Positions 58,841 through 64,000 of a stretch of 64,000 bases of DNA are shown in pieces; the first letter of the stretch is position 1; every line of letters starts with the position of its first letter. Below the pieces are notes generated by a model that did no database searches, was not told the origin of the DNA, and saw only the letters and a list, made by a program, of their open reading frames with translations. Origin of the DNA: Elusimicrobiota bacterium. Lineage in GTDB: Bacteria; Elusimicrobiota; Elusimicrobia; Elusimicrobiales; UBA9959. A program made the position numbers and the translations under genes. The DNA lies in contig JAGVVD010000058.1 of the NCBI GenBank assembly GCA_019135865.1, forward strand, positions 106,764 to 170,763. Reading direction: 5' to 3'.

Positions 58841-60142
58841 ATGGCTCAAAAAGGCATAAGGGAATACGACGGAAAACGGATACTCTTCGACGGGCTGACC
58901 AAACACATCCCGTCTTTCAAAGGCCGGTCGGCCAAACTGGCGCTGGTGCGCCCGGACACCGACCCCAAGCGGCTGGTCAAGGACCACCCCTGGCTGCTAA
59001 AAGAGAAGCTGGTAGCCAAGCCCGACCAGCTCTTCGGCAAGCGCGGCAAGCACGGCCTCCTCTCGCTCAACAAGGACTGGAAGGAGACCTGGGCCTGGAT
59101 AGCCGAGCGGATGAACAAGACGGTCACGGTCGGCAAGACCACCGGCGAGCTCAACACCTTCCTCATCGAGCCCTTCACGCCGCATCACGAGGACTCCGAG
59201 GAGTTCTACGTCGCGATAAAAGCCACTCGCGACAACGACACCATATACCTGTCCAACAAGGGCGGAATCTATGTCGAGGAGAACTGGGAGAAGGTCAAAG
59301 AGACCGCCGTCCCGATACTCTCCTCGGTGGACGAGGTCAAGCTGAACATGCCTGATTTCGGTAAACGCAAGGAGCAGGTCGAGGAATTCGTCCGCGCGCT
59401 CTACAAGGTCTACGCCGAGGGGCATTTCACCTACCTGGAGATCAACCCGTTCACGTTCCACGGCGACGAGATAGTGCCGCTGGACCTGGTGGCCCGGGTG
59501 GACGACACCGCCGCCTTCGAATGCGTCAAGGTCTGGGGCGACCTGGAGTTCCCCTCCTCCTTCGGCCAGAAGCTCACCAAGGAAGAGCAGTTCATCCGCT
59601 CGGTGGACGAGAAGACCGGCGCCAGCCTCAAGCTCACCATGCTCAACCCCGACGGCCGCGTCTGGAACATGGTGGCCGGCGGCGGCGCCTCGGTCATCTA
59701 CGCCGACACGGTCTGCGACCTGGGCTTCTCGAAGGAACTGGCCAATTACGGCGAATATTCCGGCGACCCGTCCGAAGAGGACACCTACCAGTACGCCAAA
59801 ACGGTCCTGGACCTCATGACCCGCAAGAAGGACCCCCGGGGCAAGGTGCTCATAATAGGCGGCGGCATCGCCAACTTCACCGACGTGGCCAAGACGTTCA
59901 AGGGCATCATACGCGCGCTCAAGGAGTACCAGAAGAAGCTCATCGAGGGCAAAGTGAAGATCTTCGTGCGCCGCGGCGGCCCCAACTACAAGGAAGGCCT
60001 GGCCAATATGCGCCGGCTGGGCGACACGCTGGGCGTGCCGATAGAGGTGTACGGTCCCGAGACCCACATGACCGCCGTGGTCTCCATGGCGCTCAAGCCG
60101 GCGCCCGCTAAAAAAGCCGCCGTCACCGGAGGTAGGAAATAA
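58841..60142 (+). CDS. aclB: ATP-citrate lyase small (ATP-grasp) subunit
   Basis: A 433-residue protein strongly like plant ACLA and Chlorobium AclB: it starts KGIREYDGKR, has KPDQLFGKRGKHGLLSLN, NPFTFHGDE, VWNMVAGGGASVIYADTV, LIIGGGIANFTDVA and FVRRGGPNYKEGL. With the large subunit it cleaves citrate using ATP and CoA to acetyl-CoA and oxaloacetate. This subunit provides the ATP-grasp and citrate-binding parts. It overlaps the next start (TAATG). Its presence is a marker of the reductive TCA cycle in bacteria. Confidence 0.93.
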   Translation: MAQKGIREYDGKRILFDGLTKHIPSFKGRSAKLALVRPDTDPKRLVKDHPWLLKEKLVAKPDQLFGKRGKHGLLSLNKDWKETWAWIAERMNKTVTVGKTTGELNTFLIEPFTPHHEDSEEFYVAIKATRDNDTIYLSNKGGIYVEENWEKVKETAVPILSSVDEVKLNMPDFGKRKEQVEEFVRALYKVYAEGHFTYLEINPFTFHGDEIVPLDLVARVDDTAAFECVKVWGDLEFPSSFGQKLTKEEQFIRSVDEKTGASLKLTMLNPDGRVWNMVAGGGASVIYADTVCDLGFSKELANYGEYSGDPSEEDTYQYAKTVLDLMTRKKDPRGKVLIIGGGIANFTDVAKTFKGIIRALKEYQKKLIEGKVKIFVRRGGPNYKEGLANMRRLGDTLGVPIEVYGPETHMTAVVSMALKPAPAKKAAVTGGRK

Positions 60143-61971
60143 TGAAACCCGAACTTTTCACCAAGGACACCACCTCGATAGTCTACGGCTACCATGTCAA
60201 CGCCATACAGCGCATGCTGGACTTCGACTACGCCTGCGGCCGCAAGTCCCCGTCGGTCGCCGCGATAGTGAACCCCGGCGCCGACGGCGTGCACAAGGTC
60301 TTCTTCGGCAAGGGCGAGGTGCTGCTGCCGATGTACGGGAACTTCGCCGCCGCGGCGGCGAAGCATCCCAAGGCCGACGTCGTGGTCAACTTCGCCTCGT
60401 TCCGCTCCGCCTTCGAGAGCTCGATGGAGGCCCTCAACCATCCGAACATCCGCACCGTCTGCGTGATAGCCGAGGGCGTGCCCGAGCGGCGAGCGCGCCA
60501 GTTGGCCGCGACGGCGAAGAAGCTGGACAAAATGGTCATCGGCCCCGCCACCGTAGGCGGCATCAAGGCCGGCTGCTTCAAGATAGCCAATACCGCCGGC
60601 ACCTACGACAATATCGTGGAATCCAAACTCCACCGGCCCGGCTCGGTCGGCTTCGTCTCCAAGTCGGGCGGCCTGTCCAACGAGTGCTATAACATCATCG
60701 CCCGCAATACCGACGGCCTCTACGAGGGCATCGCGATAGGCGGCGACTCCTACCCCGGCTCCACCCTGCTCGACCATATACTGCGCTACGAGGCCATACC
60801 GGCCGTGAAGATGATCGTCGCGCTGGGCGAGATAGGCGGCACCGAGGAGCTGCGCATAGTCGAGGCGCTCAAGGCGAAGAAGATAGCCAAGCCGCTGGTC
60901 ATCTGGGTGACCGGCACCTGCTCCAAGATGTTCCCCGCCGGCGTGCAGTTCGGCCACGCGGGCGCCAAGGCCGGCTCGGACCTGGAAACCGCCGACGCCA
61001 AGAACGCGGCGCTGAAAGCCGCCGGCGCCATAGTGCCGGATTCCTTCGACGACTACGGCGTGAAGGTCAACGAGACCTACCAGAAACTGGTGAAGAAAGG
61101 CGTCATCAAGCCGGCGGAGGATATCGCGGCCCCGGCGCTTCCGCTGGACTTCGCCCAGGCGATGAAAGAGGGAAAGATACGCAAGGCCACCACCTTCATC
61201 AACACCATCTCCAACGAGAAGAAGGAAGAGCTGGAGTATCTTAATATCCCGATATCGAAGGTGCTCTCGAGCGAGCTGGGCATAGGCGGCGTCATCGGCC
61301 TGCTCTGGTTCAAGCGCGAACTGCCCGACTACGGCAGGAAGTTCCTCGAGACCGCGCTGATACTGACCGCGGACCACGGCCCGGCGGTGAGCGGCGCGCA
61401 TAACGCGATAGTCACCGCCCGCGCCGGCAAGGACATCATCTCCTCGCTGGTCTCCGGCCTGCTGACCATCGGCCCCCGGTTCGGCGGCGCCATAGACGGC
61501 GCGGCGCAGGAGTTCAAGCGCGCCTTCGACGCCGGGCTGACCCCCGAGCAGTTCATAAAGGACATGAAGAAGAAGGGCACGCCGATCCCCGGCATCGGCC
61601 ACAGGGTCAAGAGCGTGACCAACCCGGACATGCGCGTGACCCAGATGAAGGCCTTCTGCAGGAAGAACTTCAAAGCCACGCCGCTGCTGGACTACGCGCT
61701 GGAGGTGGAGCGTCTGACCACCGCCAAGAAGGGCAACCTCATCCTCAACGTGGACGGCTGCATCGGCATCTCCTTCGTGGACATGCTGTCGAGCACCGGC
61801 AAGTTCACCGCGCAGGAGACCGACGACATCGTGAAGATGGGCTGCCTCAACGCCCTGTTCGTGGTGGCGCGCAGCATAGGCATCTTCGGGCATATCTTCG
61901 ACCAGAAGCGCCTGAAGCAGCCGATGTACCGCACGCCTTACGACGAGATAGCCTACATGACCGACCTCTGA
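60142..61971 (+). CDS. aclA: ATP-citrate lyase large (catalytic) subunit
   Basis: A 609-residue protein matching plant ACLB and Chlorobium AclA. A CoA-binding/ligase half carries the phospho-His in QFGHAGAKAG (His272); the second half is citrate-synthase-like with LTADHGPAVSGAHNAIVTARAG and PGIGHRVKS (His487). Length is the family norm. It completes the acn-aclB-aclA operon. Together they could run either direction of carbon flow: carbon fixation or supply of cytosolic acetyl-CoA from citrate. A terminator follows. Confidence 0.95.
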   Translation: MKPELFTKDTTSIVYGYHVNAIQRMLDFDYACGRKSPSVAAIVNPGADGVHKVFFGKGEVLLPMYGNFAAAAAKHPKADVVVNFASFRSAFESSMEALNHPNIRTVCVIAEGVPERRARQLAATAKKLDKMVIGPATVGGIKAGCFKIANTAGTYDNIVESKLHRPGSVGFVSKSGGLSNECYNIIARNTDGLYEGIAIGGDSYPGSTLLDHILRYEAIPAVKMIVALGEIGGTEELRIVEALKAKKIAKPLVIWVTGTCSKMFPAGVQFGHAGAKAGSDLETADAKNAALKAAGAIVPDSFDDYGVKVNETYQKLVKKGVIKPAEDIAAPALPLDFAQAMKEGKIRKATTFINTISNEKKEELEYLNIPISKVLSSELGIGGVIGLLWFKRELPDYGRKFLETALILTADHGPAVSGAHNAIVTARAGKDIISSLVSGLLTIGPRFGGAIDGAAQEFKRAFDAGLTPEQFIKDMKKKGTPIPGIGHRVKSVTNPDMRVTQMKAFCRKNFKATPLLDYALEVERLTTAKKGNLILNVDGCIGISFVDMLSSTGKFTAQETDDIVKMGCLNALFVVARSIGIFGHIFDQKRLKQPMYRTPYDEIAYMTDL

Positions 61972-61993
61972 GAGAGGGCGCGGCAAAATAAAG

Positions 61994-62015
61994 AACCCCG
62001 GGGAGGCCCGGGGTT
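61994..62015. terminator. Bidirectional terminator between convergent operons
   Basis: AACCCCGGG/CCCGGGGTT stem (9 bp) with a GAGG loop. TTTT follows on the plus strand and the mirrored A-run precedes it, so it can serve both the acl operon and the minus-strand gene. Confidence 0.85.
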
Positions 62016-62038
62016 TTTTATCGGCCGGGCGGCCGCGG

Positions 62039-62530
62039 CTACTTCCGTTTGTATTTGGCCAGGACTTCCATGAAGCCGTGGGCGGCCATGAGCTCGTCCG
62101 AGGTGTGGCGCAGGCGTTTGAGAATGACGAATATGATCTCTATCAGCATGCCGGAACCCTCTTCCGGGCATTTCTTTATGAATTCCAGCAGGCTCGAGCG
62201 CTCGAGTTCGAAAAGCTCGGCGTCGGTGACGGCGCGGGCCTGCGCGTAGCGGGGCCTGTCCTCGAGGACGGCCATCTCGCCGAAAAAATCGCCCCTGTTC
62301 ATGGAGGCGAGCCTCTTGTAGCGCTTGCCCGCCTTGTCCAGTTTCTTCTCGATGGCCACTTCGCCGGAGACTATCACGAAGAAAGTGGATCCCTCGGCCC
62401 CTTCGCGGAAGATCACATCGCCCGCGTTGAAGGAGACGCTCTGGAAGGTCTTGTGAAATTCCCTCAGGCCGCACTCCGAGAAGCCGGAGAACAGGTTGAG
62501 TTCTTTCATGTCCGAGGGATCGTTCTTCAT
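62039..62530 (-). CDS. Cyclic nucleotide-binding (CRP-like sensor) domain protein
   Basis: A 163-residue protein consisting of a single cNMP-binding beta-roll (residues about 8-125; FNAGDVIFREGAEGSTFFVIVSGEVAIEK, GDFFGEMAVLEDRPR, where the phosphate-binding cassette lies) and a C-terminal helix. There is no helix-turn-helix, so it is not a CRP transcription factor but a stand-alone sensor. A longer in-frame start overlaps dut and is rejected. It closes a dut-associated series; partners are unknown. Confidence 0.82.
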   Translation of the reverse strand: MKNDPSDMKELNLFSGFSECGLREFHKTFQSVSFNAGDVIFREGAEGSTFFVIVSGEVAIEKKLDKAGKRYKRLASMNRGDFFGEMAVLEDRPRYAQARAVTDAELFELERSSLLEFIKKCPEEGSGMLIEIIFVILKRLRHTSDELMAAHGFMEVLAKYKRK

Positions 62531-62552
62531 AACGGGTATCCCGCCCGGCCGC

Positions 62553-62996
62553 CTAGTGCTTGCCGGTGCTGCCGAAACCGCCGGCGCCGCGGGTGGTCTC
62601 CGCCAGTTCCTTCGCCTCGGTGAAATAAGCGTATTCCACTTTATTGAAGACCATCTGGGCCACCTTCTCGCCTTTCTTGACCTCATAGGGGGTCTTAGGG
62701 TCCAGGTTTATGAGTATCACGCCGACCTCGCCGCGGTAGGGCGCGTCCACGGTGCCGGGGGTATTGAGCACGGTGAGGCCGTGCTTGAGCGCCAGGCCGG
62801 ACTTGGGCCGCACCTGTCCCTCGTAGCCGTGCGGTATGGCCAGCTTGAGACCGGTGGGGATAAGCGCCCGCTCGCCGGGGTGCAGGACCTTGTCCACCGC
62901 GGAGTAGAGGTCCACGCCTGCGTCGCCGTCATGGGCGTAGGCCGGGATCCTGGCCTCGGGGGAGAGCTTTTGTATAGTAACTTCGAGCTTGTTCAT
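62553..62996 (-). CDS. dut: dUTP pyrophosphatase
   Basis: A 147-residue trimeric dUTPase that splits dUTP to dUMP and PPi. All five motifs are visible: AGVDLYS, RPKSGLALKHG, NTPGTVDAPYRGEV, KVAQMVF and RGAGGFGSTG. Length is typical. Its start overlaps the ribosome site by the NrdG stop, with GAGAGGATG just before the ATG; the two are thus coupled and both serve deoxynucleotide supply. Confidence 0.95.
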   Translation of the reverse strand: MNKLEVTIQKLSPEARIPAYAHDGDAGVDLYSAVDKVLHPGERALIPTGLKLAIPHGYEGQVRPKSGLALKHGLTVLNTPGTVDAPYRGEVGVILINLDPKTPYEVKKGEKVAQMVFNKVEYAYFTEAKELAETTRGAGGFGSTGKH

Positions 62997-62997
62997 T

Positions 62998-63723
62998 TCA
63001 TCCTCTCACTTCGGTCTTGGGCAGTATTTTGACCACTTCGGCGTGTATGTCCTGCAGCAGCTGCGGAGAAGTCTCCGGGAAGGCTTCCAGCCGGGGGTCG
63101 AGCAGGCCGTCCTTGCGCGGGACGAACTTCTGGACGAAATAGCGGTGATACTTCGAGCCGGTGTTCTCCGCTATGAGTTCCGCCGCCTCTTTCATCTCCG
63201 GGACGGTCAGGAAGGAGATCTCCTCCCCCCGGATGACCGGCGAGACCGTGGTGCGGAACTCGTATTCGGGGAAAGAGGGCACGAGTTTCATGCTCTCCTT
63301 TATCCGTTCCGCGTAACCCGGCACCCCGGCCGTGGCCGTCCAGAGCCGCTCGGGGCCTTTGACGTCCATCGCGACATAGTCCACCAGTTTGTCCGCCAGC
63401 AGGCGCGACAGCACATCCGGCGAACTGCCGTTGGTATCCAGCTTTACGCCCAGTTCCCTGGCTCTTATACCCTCTATGAACGGGACCAGGTCGGGCTGAA
63501 GGGTGGGCTCGCCGCCGCAGATGGTGACGCCGTTGACCCAGTCCTTGACGGTGCCGAGATAGTCGAAGAAATCCTTCTCGTTCACCGGCGGGGTCCCGCC
63601 GTCCACCAGCGGTTTGGCGTGGCAGTGGGGGCAGCGGTAGTTGCAGCCGGGGGTGAAGGCGACGGCGGCTATCCTGCCGGGATAGTCGATAAGGTTGAAT
63701 TCCAGCGCCGCGCCTATCTTCAT
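62998..63723 (-). CDS. nrdG: Anaerobic ribonucleotide reductase activase-type radical SAM protein
   Basis: A 241-residue activating enzyme: NLIDYPGRIAAVAFTPGCNYRCPHC with the CxxxCxxC cluster site, then TICGGEPTLQPD. NrdG-like proteins use SAM to place a glycyl radical on NrdD. The nrdD gene is not in the window, so it could activate another glycyl-radical enzyme, though the overlap with dut supports deoxynucleotide synthesis. The ATG at 63723 matches the family start; a GTG at 63786 would add 21 residues and has a GAAGG just upstream. Confidence 0.82.
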   Translation of the reverse strand: MKIGAALEFNLIDYPGRIAAVAFTPGCNYRCPHCHAKPLVDGGTPPVNEKDFFDYLGTVKDWVNGVTICGGEPTLQPDLVPFIEGIRARELGVKLDTNGSSPDVLSRLLADKLVDYVAMDVKGPERLWTATAGVPGYAERIKESMKLVPSFPEYEFRTTVSPVIRGEEISFLTVPEMKEAAELIAENTGSKYHRYFVQKFVPRKDGLLDPRLEAFPETSPQLLQDIHAEVVKILPKTEVRG

Positions 63724-64000
63724 TTTAAGGATTTCCGGCTCCCCGGACGGTATTGAGCTCGTCACGGTCCGCTTTTTCCGGGACACACCTTCGCTTCGTT
63801 CGGCCGGGCACGAACTCGGCCCGGGCGCATAGCGCCTCGAGCCTCAGACATTCATGCCCGTCCGGCAGTGCCGGTGCCCTCGCTCAGCTCGGGGAAAAAG
63901 CTTGTATAACCAGGTTTTATTATACTCACTGTTACAGAGGTCTGACAGGCCATCACCGGATAGGCCGACAAAAACGAGGTACGCCAAGACCGTTGAGGAG
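63724..64000. other. Upstream region of nrdG, no gene seen
   Basis: No coding frame with family likeness. On the minus strand there is a CTGTCA-18-TATAAT promoter candidate (63943-63948, 63919-63924). A CCGGC/GCCGG hairpin and a GC-rich stretch (63790-63890) separate it from nrdG, so a leader of up to 130-190 bases is possible. Confidence 0.45.

Noticed and set aside
57070..61986. Long minus-strand frames opposite aconitase and ATP-citrate lyase
   Set aside because: Shadows; the sense proteins show every family motif.
1..64000. CRISPR arrays, prophage or IS elements
   Set aside because: No regularly spaced repeats, integrase, transposase or phage structural gene is visible; the 28-bp inverted repeat is the only mobile-like trace.

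Overview
The window is GC-rich, densely coded bacterial DNA with one tRNA and no rRNA, CRISPR array or recognisable transposase. The gene mix suggests a diderm, free-living bacterium, most likely of the Elusimicrobiota (inference from content, not phylogeny). The pointers are several PorV/PorQ-type outer-membrane barrels, secreted proteins with FlgD-like repeats, Flp/TadE-type pilins, and a nitrogenase-paralog locus beside B12-type radical SAM genes. As I recall, such loci were reported in groundwater Elusimicrobia with a predicted tetrapyrrole-reducing role.

Layout. 1-16.6 kb (minus strand): TadE-like protein and two small pilins; a PorV-like barrel with a 1036-residue FlgD-repeat secreted protein; a coiled-coil/propeller membrane protein; a set of solute-binding-like protein, GAF-GGDEF cyclase and barrel protein; then an envelope operon of FtsX, a degenerate EnvC, CtpA and TsaD; and a secreted protein. 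16.8-23.4 kb (plus): two TetR paralogs and an RND efflux operon in which the second TetR is fused in frame to the TolC-type outer-membrane channel. 23.4-30.9 kb (minus): a phospholipase D-like secreted protein, glgA, galT, scpB, scpA, trpS and an M50 protease. 30.9-39.5 kb: two cytosolic PAS histidine kinases, tRNA-Arg, a Cys-rich small protein, an M32 carboxypeptidase, a fused SpmA/SpmB protein and PruA. 39.5-42.2 kb: a PorV-like barrel with a subtilase. 42.3-49.2 kb (plus): radical SAM, FkbM methyltransferase, NifD/K-like protein and a NifH-like::component-1-like fusion. 49.4-56.8 kb: secreted proteins, a medium-chain dehydrogenase, a TPR protein, an M3-like peptidase, a second B12-type radical SAM enzyme and a tiny Gly/Asp-rich secreted peptide. 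56.9-62 kb (plus): aconitase and two-subunit ATP-citrate lyase. 62-64 kb (minus): cyclic-nucleotide-binding protein, dUTPase and an NrdG-type activase.

How the genes work together. Aconitase and ATP-citrate lyase form one unit that converts isocitrate/citrate to acetyl-CoA and oxaloacetate, either for a reductive TCA cycle or for acetyl-CoA supply. FtsX, EnvC and CtpA point to controlled peptidoglycan hydrolysis and protein processing at the envelope. The efflux operon carries its own repressor, physically joined to the exporter gene, with a matching palindromic operator at the promoter. The NifH and NifD/K relatives keep the iron-sulfur ligands needed for ATP-driven electron transfer but lack the surroundings of a true nitrogenase. 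With the radical SAM enzymes they look like a cofactor-modifying reductase system, the most interesting part of the window.

A further theme is translation initiation. Many genes have good Shine-Dalgarno sequences, but at least eight start codons instead sit 6-9 bases after a sigma70-like -10 box with no Shine-Dalgarno, suggesting leaderless mRNAs.
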